Shown: positions 46,421 through 56,321, counted from the stretch's first letter. The stretch is 64,000 nucleotides of DNA from Halorientalis litorea (GCF_023028225.1 NZ_CP095482.1:744001-808000), one strand, 5' to 3'. Numbers and translations are program-made. The notes: generated by a model not told the origin, from the sequence alone.

Positions 46421-47002
46421 GTGTCATTCGACAGTCGCAGTCGACCGAGCGTCCTCGTCGTCGACGACGAGACGGACGTCGCGGACGCCTACGCCATGCA
46501 GTTACGCGAGGAGTACGACACGGACGTGGCCTACGGCGGTGAGGAGTGTTTGGAGAAGGTGTCGGACGACACCCAAGCGGTGTTGCTGGACCGACGGATG
46601 CCCGACATCCACGGCGACGACGTTCTCGACGAACTTCGGACCCGTGGCTACGACTGTACCGTCATCATGGTGACGGCCGTCGACCCCAACCTCAACATTC
46701 TCGAGATGGATTTCGACGACTATCTCTGCAAACCCGTCGATAGGGAGACGCTCTCGACCACGCTGTCGCAGTACCTCGACACCGAGACGGCCGACATGGA
46801 CCCGCGACTGGACGAGTTTTTCAGCCTGCTCTCGAAGTTGAGCGTCCTCGAAGAGGAACTCTCTCCGGGCGAGTTAGAGACCGACGAGGAGTTCGCCCGT
46901 CTCAAACAGGAGGCCGTGGAACTGAGCAGCGAACTCCGGGACTCGGTGGACGACTTCGAGGAACTCGTCGAGACACACCGGGCCGTCGCTCGCGGGTCCT
47001 AG
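46421..47002 (+). CDS. HalX-type response regulator
   Basis: 193 residues from the GTG before SFDSRSRPS. Receiver domain (about 8-125) with DDE pocket, LLDRRMPDIHG phospho-Asp loop and K in LCKPVD. The C-terminal 65 residues are the coiled HalX domain (LSKLSVLEEELSP). No DNA-binding domain is seen. Divergent from the Cache kinase, its likely partner. Confidence 0.88.
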   Translation: MSFDSRSRPSVLVVDDETDVADAYAMQLREEYDTDVAYGGEECLEKVSDDTQAVLLDRRMPDIHGDDVLDELRTRGYDCTVIMVTAVDPNLNILEMDFDDYLCKPVDRETLSTTLSQYLDTETADMDPRLDEFFSLLSKLSVLEEELSPGELETDEEFARLKQEAVELSSELRDSVDDFEELVETHRAVARGS

Positions 47003-47005
47003 CGG

Positions 47006-47578
47006 CTACTCGCCGAGGGTGCTCTCGTCCCCTTCGAGTGCTCGCTGTTCGGCGACGATGGGACAGTCGAGGAGCCGAACCGTCTCCATGTCGAGGAACT
47101 CCACGATGGCCGCACCCTCGTAGGTACAGTTGACCTCCGGCGGCCCGGTGAAGTGTTCACAGCGTTCACAGAAGCGGTGTTTCGACACCTCCGAGAACAC
47201 CTGTTCCTCGGCGTCGCCGTCGGCCCCGTCCGCGAGCGAGTCCCAGACGGCGTCCGGGTCTATCTCCTCGACGCCGGCCGACTCGAACGCCTCGAACGGG
47301 TCGTCCTCGTCCGGCACGTCCGAGAAGGAATCGAACGGGTCGTCGTCGGGTGCGTCGCCCGGGTCGGTCGACCCCGCGGCCGGGTCCGCGTCGGCACCCC
47401 TGTCGAAGGGGTCGTCCGGTAGTCGTCCCGGTCCGGCGTCGTCCGCGGTGTCGGCCCGGTCGTCGGGCAATTCGTCGGCGTCGTCGGCCGCGTCCTCGGC
47501 CGGGCCGTCCAGTTCCTCGAAGGGGTCCTCGTCGTCCGGGGCGTCGAACGCCTCGAACGGGTCGTCGTCGTCGCTCAT
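47006..47578 (-). CDS. acidic DPFE-repeat protein with C-terminal zinc finger
   Basis: 190 residues. The N-terminal 125 are nearly all Asp, Glu, Ala and Pro with repeats DDPFEAFD, EDPFEELD, DDPFDSFS, EDPFEAFE. The end has CERC, CTYEG and LLDCPIV, a likely zinc site. The start overlaps the end of the next gene upstream by 4 bases, so the two are one unit. Function unknown; could be a scaffold that binds several copies of a partner. Confidence 0.65.
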   Translation of the reverse strand: MSDDDDPFEAFDAPDDEDPFEELDGPAEDAADDADELPDDRADTADDAGPGRLPDDPFDRGADADPAAGSTDPGDAPDDDPFDSFSDVPDEDDPFEAFESAGVEEIDPDAVWDSLADGADGDAEEQVFSEVSKHRFCERCEHFTGPPEVNCTYEGAAIVEFLDMETVRLLDCPIVAEQRALEGDESTLGE

Positions 47579-48477
47579 TCGTCCGCCCCGGCCTCGATAC
47601 CGTGTGGCGTGACGAGGTGGGGTTTCCCGAGGAAGCCGTCCTTCGGTTCCACGTCGGTCACGGCCGCCCCGCAGTGCGGGCACTCGGGGTCTGTCATGAG
47701 CGCGATGTCGACGCCCTCGCCGCAGGCTTCACACGCCGCACGGTCGATGTCGTGCCGGGCGGCACTCCGCTTGATTCCTTCGACGGACGTGCCACGCTTG
47801 GACTCCGCACCGGTCCGGTCGCGGAGGTCTTTGACGACGTGGGCGACGGTCTGTAGTTTCTGCTGGGTGTCCTCGAGTGCGTCGGTCACCTCGTCCATCT
47901 CCCCGTCGTACTCGTCGACGTGTTCGGAGACGGTCTGGCGGAGGGTCGAGAGGTCGGCGTCGAGGTCCCGGACCGTCGCCGCGAGGTCGTCCATCCGGTC
48001 GTCGAGGGCGGGGTGGTCGTGGTCGGCCGGAGCCTTCGCGTCCGCCTCCCGTTTCACTTGGACGACGCGGTCGCGCACGTCGTCGAGTTTGTCGGCGAAG
48101 TCGGACTCGACGGCCGCGATGCGGTCCTCCGTCTCGGCGGCGGCCTGTTCGGTGGCCGTCTGCGATATCTCGTCGCGGTAGTCGTTGAGTGCCTCGGAGA
48201 CGACCCGTTCGATTTCGAGGCGGTCGGCGACTGCGTCGGCGATGTCGGGGAGGCGGTCGGCGACGACGTCCCGGACTTCGGTCTCGACGTCCCGTATCGC
48301 CACGTCGTCGAGGGCGGTGTCGGGGTCGACGGTTTCGGCGGCACGGTACGCCGCGAGCAACTGGACGAGAACCGTCTCACGGTCGGTTCCACGTTCCGTC
48401 GCCTCGTGGGCGACCCACTCCGCGAGGTCCGGTGGGAGAGAAACGGAGATAGGGTCGTCCGTCGACTCACTCGCCAT
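47575..48477 (-). CDS. coiled-coil protein with N-terminal ribbon-helix-helix-like and C-terminal zinc ribbon
   Basis: 300 residues. Start ISVSLPPDLAEWVAHEATER fits a ribbon-helix-helix (CopG-like) module. Long coiled coil (about 55-215). C-terminal CEAC...CPHC ribbon. It may be a structural or DNA-linked protein. Overlaps the acidic DPFE protein gene by 4 bases, which suggests joint translation and a shared complex. Confidence 0.65.
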   Translation of the reverse strand: MASESTDDPISVSLPPDLAEWVAHEATERGTDRETVLVQLLAAYRAAETVDPDTALDDVAIRDVETEVRDVVADRLPDIADAVADRLEIERVVSEALNDYRDEISQTATEQAAAETEDRIAAVESDFADKLDDVRDRVVQVKREADAKAPADHDHPALDDRMDDLAATVRDLDADLSTLRQTVSEHVDEYDGEMDEVTDALEDTQQKLQTVAHVVKDLRDRTGAESKRGTSVEGIKRSAARHDIDRAACEACGEGVDIALMTDPECPHCGAAVTDVEPKDGFLGKPHLVTPHGIEAGADE

Positions 48478-48568
48478 CTACAATTGATTGGCCGCTGTGA
48501 CAGTTAAGCGTTTGCCACGGCTTAGATGGCGTAACGAGGTTATTATCGGGCGGTACACACGTCCTACG

Positions 48569-49405
48569 TCAGCGTATTTTGCGCACGTCGCTGATGTCGA
48601 ACCCGGCGTCGCCGATTTCCGTCTCGAAGCGGATGATGTCCTCCTCCTCGATGCGCGAGAGGACGCCGCGGAACTTCTTGAACACGAGCGTCCGGGCGCG
48701 TTCCGACCCGCCCTGTTCCCACTCGAAGGCCATCGTGCCGTTGACCGCGTCTATCAACTGGCCGTGTTGCTCGGGCGTGACCGTCTCGTGGTTGACGTGG
48801 ACGAGGATGAGACCGTTCCAGGAGTACGCGGCCTTCTGGAGGCCTTTCAGGAGGTAGACGACATCGGACCAGTCCCGCCCCTCCGCGGTGGCACTGATGA
48901 GGTCCGACAGCGAGTCGATGACGACGAGGTTCCCCGGGGCGTGTTCGCTGAGGTACTCGCCGAGTGCCGGGAATATCTTCTGCCGGTCGTGCCGGCCGGC
49001 CATGTCCCGGATGTGACTGCTCGCACCGGCGTACCACTCGCGCGGGACGTTGCTGGCGTGGAAGAAGGATTCGGACATGTCCACCACGTCGACGGCCTCC
49101 ATGCCCGCCGCCACGATTTCCTCGTCCATCGCGCGGGCCATCTCGCTGTAGAGTTGGTCGCCGCTGGCGGTGAAGGAGACGTAGTGAATCTCGTCGGGGA
49201 CGGTGGCGTCGGCGGCCAGCGACCCGTAGTAGAGGTCGTGTAACTCCTCGTCACGCTGTGCCAGACCGTTCATGAGGGTGCTCGTGTAGATGAACTCACG
49301 GGACCCCGCCCCAGCCTCCCCCGACAGTAGGACGACGCTTCCGGGGGGCGCGCCCCCGTCGATGACCGTGTCCAACTGTCGAACCCCGAAGGGGATGCGG
49401 TCCAT
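48569..49405 (-). CDS. KaiC/HTR-like RecA-fold protein with degenerate P-loop
   Basis: 278 residues. Starts MDRIPFGVRQLDTVIDGGAPPG as in KaiC-family ATPases, Walker B NLVVIDSLSDLI present. The P-loop reads GEAGAGSRE: the Lys of GxxGxGK[ST] is missing, so ATP hydrolysis is doubtful. In haloarchaea these are labelled HTR-like proteins. It lies upstream of, and on the same strand as, the coiled-coil and DPFE genes, 91 bp away. It may bind but not hydrolyse nucleotide. Confidence 0.75.
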   Translation of the reverse strand: MDRIPFGVRQLDTVIDGGAPPGSVVLLSGEAGAGSREFIYTSTLMNGLAQRDEELHDLYYGSLAADATVPDEIHYVSFTASGDQLYSEMARAMDEEIVAAGMEAVDVVDMSESFFHASNVPREWYAGASSHIRDMAGRHDRQKIFPALGEYLSEHAPGNLVVIDSLSDLISATAEGRDWSDVVYLLKGLQKAAYSWNGLILVHVNHETVTPEQHGQLIDAVNGTMAFEWEQGGSERARTLVFKKFRGVLSRIEEEDIIRFETEIGDAGFDISDVRKIR

Positions 49406-49491
49406 ACGGTACGGTTCGGACGTGGCGTGTTAGCCCTTACGACGGGTTCAGCCGCGAACACTACCCTACCACGCGTCCGGCGGCCAGCGGG

Positions 49492-50460
49492 TCAGGACTC
49501 CACGGCGACACCGTGGTTCCGTGGGGTCGTGACGAGAACGCGGCCACTGACACCGACTGTGTCGAGGGCTTCGGCCGCGGCGTCGCGGGCCGCGCCGACG
49601 CCGCGCTCGTCGGTCAGTCCCCAGACTGCTGGCCCCCACGAAGACTGTCCGGCACCTGCGACGGCCGGGCAGTTCGAGAGTGCCTCGACGATGCGGCCCG
49701 CTGGCGGGCGGTAGACGCCCCCCTGTTCGTCCGCGTACCACGCGCCGTTGAGACGCCCCAGTTTCGCCACGCCCGCACCGAACGTGTCGCGGTCACCTTC
49801 GGCGGCCCCGGGGAGGACACGACGGAGGAGGACACCACCGATGTCGTCGGCGATGCCCGGGTCGGCGCGTTCGACCACCGACCGCATGCTCTCGTCCTCG
49901 CGGTCACCGCTCCGCCCGGCACCCGTCTCCGGGAGGGCGACGACGAACCGCCAGTCGGTAGGGAGTTCGTGGCGTGCCGTCACCGGCGGGACCGTCCAGA
50001 CGCCGTTCTCGGGCGGGGCGGCGGTGAACAGTTCGGTCGGGTGCCCACCGTCGACGACGAAACCGCCGGACTCGAAGGCGGCGACGCCGACGCCGCTACG
50101 GCCGCCGCGGCCCATCGCCGGGGCGTGGTCGCGCACGGCCGGGTCGCGGTCGTGGGCGGCGGCGACGGCCGAGAGCGTCGCCAGCGCGAACTGCGTTCCG
50201 CTCCCGAGGCCGACGTGCCGTGGCAGGCGGTCGGTGACGGTGACGGCCGCGCCCGGCACGTCGAGCAGGTCGACGGCGCGTTCGGCACACTCGGCGACGA
50301 GGGCGTCGTCACAGTGGACGCCCTCGGCAGTCTCGGCTTCGACGACGACGCGTGGTGCGTCGAGTGCCACGCCGACACCGCCGTACAGCCGCTCGCGGGC
50401 GAGCGAGAGGTTCTGGAAGCCGAAGTGAAGACGCGCGCCAGCCGCCACCCTCGCGGTCAT
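49492..50460 (-). CDS. beta-ribofuranosylaminobenzene 5'-phosphate synthase family (GHMP fold)
   Basis: 322 residues from the ATG of MTARVAAG. ARLHFGFQNLSL and the P-loop-like LPRHVGLGSGTQFALATLSA define the beta-RFAP synthase family, which joins 4-aminobenzoate and PRPP in tetrahydromethanopterin synthesis. Haloarchaea are not known to make methanopterin, so it may feed a related C1 pterin. Monocistronic. Confidence 0.85.
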   Translation of the reverse strand: MTARVAAGARLHFGFQNLSLARERLYGGVGVALDAPRVVVEAETAEGVHCDDALVAECAERAVDLLDVPGAAVTVTDRLPRHVGLGSGTQFALATLSAVAAAHDRDPAVRDHAPAMGRGGRSGVGVAAFESGGFVVDGGHPTELFTAAPPENGVWTVPPVTARHELPTDWRFVVALPETGAGRSGDREDESMRSVVERADPGIADDIGGVLLRRVLPGAAEGDRDTFGAGVAKLGRLNGAWYADEQGGVYRPPAGRIVEALSNCPAVAGAGQSSWGPAVWGLTDERGVGAARDAAAEALDTVGVSGRVLVTTPRNHGVAVES

Positions 50461-50516
50461 GGGGAGACGTAACCACCGGGTCGGCAAGGAGGTTGCGGCA
50501 GCGGCCGTCTGTGCGG

Positions 50517-50708
50517 TCAGTCGGCGGCGAGTCGCTCGCTATGTCGGGTGGTGAGAACCGCATCACAGACGGGGCAGACGTACGTCTCGCGGCCCGCCGA
50601 CGTGCGGACCTCCCAGTCGCCAGTGACGTGGCTCTCGTGGCCACAGTCGGGGCAGAACAGCACCGCTTTCGGGCGTTGGTCGGCCGTCGGTTCGGATGGG
50701 GGAGCCAT
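50517..50708 (-). CDS. small zinc-finger protein
   Basis: 63 residues from the ATG at 50708. One zinc ribbon CPDC...CPVC with HESHVTGDW between. Part of the wide set of small haloarchaeal zinc-finger proteins. Role unknown. Confidence 0.7.
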   Translation of the reverse strand: MAPPSEPTADQRPKAVLFCPDCGHESHVTGDWEVRTSAGRETYVCPVCDAVLTTRHSERLAAD

Positions 50709-50904
50709 CACGAGGTACTACGTGCTGGACAGGGAAAGGGTTCTCGTATTTCGGCTTCTCACGCCGTGTGCGACCAGTACGCACGTCAACGACGGCCGCG
50801 TACTCGGTCACACGGGCACCGCTTTCACGGGCATCGCCCCGTGCAGAGTCCGGGGAGTCGCCCAATCCGGGATGTTAAAGCCGCGGGGCCGCAACCCATC
50901 GGAT

Positions 50905-52638
50905 ATGAGCCAGCAACACGACCAGCGACCGGAGTCCGGGAAACCCGACGACCTCCCGAGCAACGAGGTGACGGAGGGTCCCGACAAGGCCCCACACCGC
51001 GCGATGTTCCGCGCGATGGGCTACGACGACGAGGACCTCTCCTCGCCGATGGTCGGCGTCGCCAACCCCGCCGCGGACATCACGCCCTGTAACGTCCACC
51101 TCGACGACGTGGCAAATTCCGCCTACGAAGGCATCGACGAGGGCGCGGGGATGCCAATCGAGTTCGGGACCATCACTATCTCCGACGCCATCTCGATGGG
51201 TCACGAGGGCATGAAGGCCTCGCTGATCTCGCGGGAAGTCATCGCCGATTCAGTGGAACTCGTCGCCTTCGGCGAGCGCATGGACGGCCTCGTGACGATC
51301 GGCGGTTGTGACAAGAACATGCCGGGGATGATGATGGCGTCCATCCGCACGGACCTGCCCAGCGTCTTCCTCTACGGCGGGTCGATCATGCCCGGCGAAC
51401 ACGAGGGGCGGGAAATCACGATCCAGAACATGTTCGAGGGCGTCGGCGCGGTCGCCACCGGCGAGATGACCGAAGACGAACTCGACGAGATGGAGCGCAA
51501 CGCTTGTCCCGGCGCGGGGGCCTGTGGCGGGATGTTCACCGCCAACACGATGGCCTCCATCTCGGAAGCGCTGGGCTTTGCACCCCTCGGTTCGGCCTCG
51601 CCGCCCGCCGAGAACGAGAGTCGCTACGATGTCGCCCGCGAGGCTGGCGAACTCGCCGTCGAGGTCGTCCGCGAGCGCCGCAAGCCCTCCGATTTCCTCA
51701 CCCGGGAGTCCTTCGAGAACGCCATCGCCCTGCAGGTCGCGGTCGGTGGCTCGACCAACGCCGTCCTCCACCTGCTGGCGATGGCCGCCGAGGCGGGCAT
51801 CGACCTCGATATCGAGGACTTCAACCGAATCAGCCGTCAGACGCCGAAAATCGCCAACCTCCAGCCCGGCGGCGAGCGGGTGATGAACGACCTCCACGAG
51901 GTCGGTGGCGTCCCGGTCGTCCTCAAGGAACTGCTGGACGCCGGCCACCTCCACGGCGACGCTCTCACCGTGACGGGCAACACGCTCGGCGAGGAACTCG
52001 ACGCGTACGACCCGCCGGCCATCGCCGACCTCGACGCCGACTTCCTCCACACGGTCGCCGACCCCATCCACGAGCGGGGAGCCATCCGCATCCTCACGGG
52101 CAATCTCGCCCCCGAGGGTGCGGTCATCAAGATTACCGGCGAGGACCACCTCCACCACGAGGGACCGGTCCGCGTCTTCGAGGGCGAGGAGAACGCCATG
52201 CAGTACGTCCAGGAGGGCAACGTCGAGAGCGGCGACGTACTCTGCATCCGCAACGAGGGACCGCGCGGCGGCCCGGGGATGCGCGAGATGCTCGGCGTCA
52301 CCTCCGCCGTCGCCGGGCAGGGGCACGCCGAGGACGTGGCACTGTTCACCGACGGCCGCTTCTCGGGCGCGACGCGTGGCTTCTCCATCGGGCACGTCGC
52401 CCCCGAAGCCTTCGTCGGCGGCCCCATCGCGGCACTCGAAGACGGTGACACCATCACCATCGACATCGACGACTTGGAGATGTCTGTCGACCTCAGCGAG
52501 GCGGAGCTCGAAGAGCGCCTCGACGCCCGCGACCAACCCGAACCGAACTACACGAACGGCGTGCTGGCGAAGTACGGCCAGACGTTCGACTCCGCGGCCA
52601 ACGGCGCGGTGACCAATCCCGGCGCGAAACAGGACTAA
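50905..52638 (+). CDS. ilvD: dihydroxyacid dehydratase IlvD
   Basis: 577 residues from ATG 50905. Cluster-binding motifs [18 protein letters not shown] and [15 protein letters not shown] are present. It makes 2-oxo acids for valine, leucine and isoleucine with an iron-sulfur cluster. Its last 84 bases reappear 163 bp downstream with two changes. No other branched-chain gene is adjacent. Confidence 0.95.
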   Translation: MSQQHDQRPESGKPDDLPSNEVTEGPDKAPHRAMFRAMGYDDEDLSSPMVGVANPAADITPCNVHLDDVANSAYEGIDEGAGMPIEFGTITISDAISMGHEGMKASLISREVIADSVELVAFGERMDGLVTIGGCDKNMPGMMMASIRTDLPSVFLYGGSIMPGEHEGREITIQNMFEGVGAVATGEMTEDELDEMERNACPGAGACGGMFTANTMASISEALGFAPLGSASPPAENESRYDVAREAGELAVEVVRERRKPSDFLTRESFENAIALQVAVGGSTNAVLHLLAMAAEAGIDLDIEDFNRISRQTPKIANLQPGGERVMNDLHEVGGVPVVLKELLDAGHLHGDALTVTGNTLGEELDAYDPPAIADLDADFLHTVADPIHERGAIRILTGNLAPEGAVIKITGEDHLHHEGPVRVFEGEENAMQYVQEGNVESGDVLCIRNEGPRGGPGMREMLGVTSAVAGQGHAEDVALFTDGRFSGATRGFSIGHVAPEAFVGGPIAALEDGDTITIDIDDLEMSVDLSEAELEERLDARDQPEPNYTNGVLAKYGQTFDSAANGAVTNPGAKQD

Positions 52639-52646
52639 CTGGGGGA

Positions 52647-52680
52647 CCGCTGGCGAACGGCGTGAGCCAGCGGCCGTTTT
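52647..52680 (+). terminator. hairpin and T run after ilvD
   Basis: CCGCTGGC (52647-52654), 11-base loop, GCCAGCGG (52666-52673), then CCGTTTT. The same kind of hairpin stands beside element A (13419-13449). Confidence 0.6.
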
Positions 52681-52683
52681 GAT

Positions 52684-52800
52684 CCACCTTTTGCAAGGTT
52701 CACGAGACGCTTTACGTCTCGTTAGCAAACCAGAAATCGGAGATTTCTGGTGTGAGTGGGTCGTGACCAGCGGGAACGTCCCCGACGAAGTAAAAGGTGG
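52684..52800 (+). repeat. palindromic gene-end element, copy C
   Basis: Outer inverted repeat CCACCTTTT (52684-52692) and AAAAGGTGG (52792-52800). The left flank continues TTTTGCAAGG and the right flank is CCGACGAAGTAAAA, both shared with copies A and B. Inside are hairpins CGAGACG/CGTCTCG (52703-52721) and a 10-bp stem ACCAGAAATC/GATTTCTGGT (52729-52751). Here the element precedes the duplicated gene end, whereas it follows it at the other loci. Confidence 0.85.
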
Positions 52801-53046
52801 TACTGGCGTGCTGGCGAAGTACGGCCAGATGTTCGACTCTGCGGCCAACGGCGCGGTGACCAATCCCGGCGCGAAACAGGACTAACTGCCCCACTGGCAC
52901 AGTGAGCGCGGCGGTTTGCCAACGAGTTTCGGATGCGACGACAGGTCCAGTTACCCGATGGTACGAGCCAAGTAGCCAAGAGTACAAAAATAAGCTAGCC
53001 AGTTCGTGGTAAGTACAACAGCGACCGCACGTCAAGTTCCGCTGTC

Positions 53047-53103
53047 ATGAGAGAGACGGAGACCATTCGTCCCGCCGTCACAACAGGGGTGTTCCCGTCG
53101 TGA
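53047..53103 (+). CDS. 18-codon upstream frame overlapping the nuoCD start
   Basis: ATG 53047 to TGA 53101-53103, giving [18 protein letters not shown]. The stop shares bases with the nuoCD GTG (GTGA), so reinitiation or coupling is plausible. A TATA-like CAAAAATAAGC lies at 52984-52994. Whether it is translated is not known. Confidence 0.35.
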   Translation: MRETETIRPAVTTGVFPS

Positions 53104-54779
53104 GTCTCGAAGACCCGGAACCGGTTCGCCCACCCGCGAGCGACACCGGGGGCGGTGCGGTCGATTACGACGCACTCGCGGCACTGCTGGGTGAGGCAGT
53201 CATCGACCGTGAGGAGCACGTCAACGCCGAGGCGTTCGTCGTCCGCCCGGACGAGGTTCGGACGGTCCTCTCGACGCTCGCGGAGGAGGCCGGGTTCGAC
53301 CACTGTTCCTGCGTCACAGCACAGGAGTACCCGGACCGCTACGAGACAATCTACCATCTGCGGAAGTACGACGACCCGACACAGGAGGTCGGCGTCGTCG
53401 TCCCGACGAGTACCGACGCCCCGGTCAGTCAGAGCGGGGAGGCGGTGTACCGCACGGCGGACTGGCACGAACGGGAGGCCTACGATTTGGTGGGCATCGA
53501 GTACGAGGGCCACCCGGACCTGCGCCGGATTCTGTTACCCGAGACGTGGCAGGGCCACCCGCTCTCGCGGGACTACAATCAGGAGCAACCGCAAATCGTC
53601 ACGCTCCGGGAACACGCGAACCCGCTCGAAGACGACCACCCCGGGGACAGGGCGGACACGATGTTCCTCAACATCGGCCCGCATCACCCGTCCACGCACG
53701 GCGTCCTCCACCTGCGGACGGTGCTGGACGGCGAGCAGGTCGCCGACGTGGACCCGGACATCGGCTACATCCACCGCTGTGAGGAGCAGATGTGCCAGCA
53801 GTGTACGTACCGCCACCAGATTATGCCCTATCCCGACCGCTGGGACTGGGTGTCGTCGGGACTGCTCAACGAGTGGGCCTACGCCCGGGCGGCCGAGGAC
53901 CTCGCGGACATCGACGTGCCCGAGTACGCGCAGGTCATCCGTACCTTGGGTGCCGAACTCTCGCGGATGGCGTCGCACATGGTCGCCGTCGGCACGTTCG
54001 CCTTGGACGTGGTGGGGGAGTTCACCGTCGTCTTCCAGTACGCGTTCCGTGACCGGGAACTCGTCCTCGACCTGTTGGAGGACCTCACCGGCCAGCGGAT
54101 GATGTTCAACTACTTCCGCCTCGGCGGGGTGGCGTGGGACGTACCCGACCCCCGGGAGGCGTTCTTCGAGAAGACACGGGACTTCCTCGACGGCCTCCCG
54201 GAGAAGTTAGAGGAGTACCACACCCTGCTCTCCGGCAACGAGATATTCCAAGCCCGCTGTCTCGACGTTGGCGTCCTCGACCCGGACGTGGCCAAGACGT
54301 ACGGCTGTACCGGGCCGGTCGCCCGCGGGTCCGGTATCGACTACGACCTGCGCCGGGACGACCCGTACGGCTACTATCCCGAACTCGACTGGGACGTGGT
54401 GACGGAACCGGACGGCGACGTGTACGCCCGCGTCCTCGTCCGCCTGCGCGAACTCGAAGAGTCGGCCCGCATCGTCCGGCAGTGCATCGACCTGCTCGAA
54501 GAGTGGCCGGAAGACGACCGAACGCTCCAGTCGAACGTCCCCCGGACGCTCAAGCCGGACCCGGACGCGGAGGTGTATCGCGCCGTCGAGGCCGCGAAGG
54601 GCGAACTCGGCATCTACATGCGCTCGGACGGCACCGACACGCCCGCGCGATTCAAGATTCGCAGTCCGTGCTTCTCGAACCTCCAAGCCCTCCCGGAGAT
54701 GGCGGCGGGTGAGTTTATTCCGGACCTCGTCGCCACGCTCGGCAGTCTCGACACCATCATGGGCGAAGTCGACCGATAG
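53100..54779 (+). CDS. NuoCD-like NADH dehydrogenase subunit, orphan copy
   Basis: 559 residues, GTG start. NuoC-like N-terminus (about 25-170) fused to NuoD (185-559) with [44 protein letters not shown] and [20 protein letters not shown], intact to the end. Complex I subunits normally lie in one nuo operon; no other nuo gene is here. It may be a second copy that replaces the standard subunit under some condition, or the only copy moved by rearrangement. Confidence 0.85.
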   Translation: MSLEDPEPVRPPASDTGGGAVDYDALAALLGEAVIDREEHVNAEAFVVRPDEVRTVLSTLAEEAGFDHCSCVTAQEYPDRYETIYHLRKYDDPTQEVGVVVPTSTDAPVSQSGEAVYRTADWHEREAYDLVGIEYEGHPDLRRILLPETWQGHPLSRDYNQEQPQIVTLREHANPLEDDHPGDRADTMFLNIGPHHPSTHGVLHLRTVLDGEQVADVDPDIGYIHRCEEQMCQQCTYRHQIMPYPDRWDWVSSGLLNEWAYARAAEDLADIDVPEYAQVIRTLGAELSRMASHMVAVGTFALDVVGEFTVVFQYAFRDRELVLDLLEDLTGQRMMFNYFRLGGVAWDVPDPREAFFEKTRDFLDGLPEKLEEYHTLLSGNEIFQARCLDVGVLDPDVAKTYGCTGPVARGSGIDYDLRRDDPYGYYPELDWDVVTEPDGDVYARVLVRLRELEESARIVRQCIDLLEEWPEDDRTLQSNVPRTLKPDPDAEVYRAVEAAKGELGIYMRSDGTDTPARFKIRSPCFSNLQALPEMAAGEFIPDLVATLGSLDTIMGEVDR

Positions 54780-54783
54780 GGAC

Positions 54784-55449
54784 TCACCGTCCCGCGTGGG
54801 CACCTCGCCCCGGGGACTGTCGCACCCGCCGCGCTTGGACGACCACCCAGAGGCCGAGCAGGACCGCACCGACGAACTCCGGCACCGCGAAGTACGTCCA
54901 CGTGTCGCCGTCGCCGGTGAACACGAGTGCCTCGGCGACCATCCACACCACCCACGCGAGGACGTGGACGTTCGCCATCCAGATGGAGGGGAGGCCGTGT
55001 TCGCCCCCGGTCCGTCGGACGAGAGCCGTCCCGTACACCCACAGCGTGACGGTCAACCCGAAGAACACCCCCAGCGCGGCGACGAAGTGGACTCCGGTAA
55101 ACGGGCCGTCGAGGTAAGCGACGGCGACGCCGACGTTCGAGAGCATCGTCACCGCGAGCAAGCCGACGCCGACGCGTTCGAGTCGCGTCACCGTCTCGAA
55201 CCACAGCACGACGGCGAATCCCACACCGAGCAGCCCCGCGACGAGGAGGCCCCCGTTGAACAGCGAGAAGGCTAGCTGGTCGGCCGTCGTCGCCGTGATG
55301 GGCGTCCCCGTCGCCTCGCCGATGCTCGACAGCGAGCGCGACTGCCACGAGAACAGCGGGTCCAGAACCGTCGAGAGGACGAGGAGGGCCAGCGACACCG
55401 GCGGGCCGACGTACCCGAGTGCCGCGAGCCGTCGCAGTCTATCGTTCAT
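54784..55449 (-). CDS. DUF998 membrane protein
   Basis: 221 residues, about six helices. PPVSLALLVLSTVLDPLFSW and LFNGGLLVAGLLGVGFAV fit the DUF998 family. Converges on nuoCD with four bases between. Function unknown. Confidence 0.75.
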   Translation of the reverse strand: MNDRLRRLAALGYVGPPVSLALLVLSTVLDPLFSWQSRSLSSIGEATGTPITATTADQLAFSLFNGGLLVAGLLGVGFAVVLWFETVTRLERVGVGLLAVTMLSNVGVAVAYLDGPFTGVHFVAALGVFFGLTVTLWVYGTALVRRTGGEHGLPSIWMANVHVLAWVVWMVAEALVFTGDGDTWTYFAVPEFVGAVLLGLWVVVQARRVRQSPGRGAHAGR

Positions 55450-55503
55450 CGGCGACGGTTGTGCCGGACACCTGAAATAGTTGCCTGCCGCGTGCCCGTC
55501 GGG

Positions 55504-56100
55504 TCACTCTCCGAGTCCCGACTCGCCGGCCGCGACTGCCGTCCGGTACGCGTCCGACCCCCGGCGTGTCGCGGCGGGCGTCGGTTCGGGCGGGTCCGTG
55601 CCGTGGCTCTGTACCGACAGCTCCCAGTGTCCGACATCGTGCCACGCGTCGTGTTTGTACCCCACCCCGTGGTGCGTCCCGACGTGTTCGAACCCCACGG
55701 ACTCGTGGAAGCCGACGCTCTCGGGGTTGGGGAGCGCGATGACCGCGTAGGCGTTGGCGTACCCGAGCAGTTCGAGGGCGGCGAGGAGCGAGGTGTACAG
55801 CCCCCGCGCGACACCGTGTCGCCGCCAGTCGGCGTGGACGTACACTGACACTTCGACCGACCACCGGTACGCCGCCCGCTCGCGGTACGGACTGGCGTAG
55901 GCGTACCCCACGACGGTCCCCTCGCGGGTACAGACCAGCCACGGGAACCGCGCCCGCTTGCGTTCGATTCGGGCCGCCATCTCCTCGCTGTCCGGTGGCT
56001 CCGTCTCGAAGGAGATGGCCGTCTCCCGGACCACCGGCGCGTAGATGTCCCGAACCGCCTCGGCGTCCGCGGCCGTTGCGGGTCTGAGCGTGAACGTCAC
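55504..56100 (-). CDS. GNAT N-acetyltransferase, phosphinothricin type
   Basis: 198 residues. FTLRPATAADAEAVRDIYAP at the start, acetyl-CoA loop RRHGVARGLYTSLL, and NPESVGFHESVGFEHVG near the end are the phosphinothricin/methionine sulfone acetyltransferase pattern. It acetylates a small amine; the true substrate is unknown. Confidence 0.85.
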   Translation of the reverse strand: MTFTLRPATAADAEAVRDIYAPVVRETAISFETEPPDSEEMAARIERKRARFPWLVCTREGTVVGYAYASPYRERAAYRWSVEVSVYVHADWRRHGVARGLYTSLLAALELLGYANAYAVIALPNPESVGFHESVGFEHVGTHHGVGYKHDAWHDVGHWELSVQSHGTDPPEPTPAATRRGSDAYRTAVAAGESGLGE

Positions 56101-56321
56101 TGTCCGGTGGATGGACGGCGGGCGGCATAAGCGTGGGTCGTCCGCTGGAGCGGCAGACGCTGCACCCTAATCTCTGTACCGATTCAGTGTCACGGCCGTT
56201 TGTAACAGTCACGCAGTCATCAGTTTAGTTGTAGGAAATTAACTGGTAACGGATGGTAGCTTTCCACAATGGTGATGGAAACAACACTTTTTCGTAACGG
56301 GACCATTGGCCCATATTGGCC

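Larger units (their letters stand above)
52558..52888 (+). repeat. 84-bp duplication of the ilvD 3' end
   Basis: 52558-52641 and 52805-52888 match at 82 of 84 bases; the second copy has ATG for ACG and TCT for TCC. The 163-bp spacer holds a terminator hairpin and element C. The two differences argue against an assembly artefact. Confidence 0.93.

Noticed and set aside
52558-52888. ilvD end duplication as an assembly error
   Set aside because: The two copies differ at two bases and the spacer is unique, which an assembly error would not produce.
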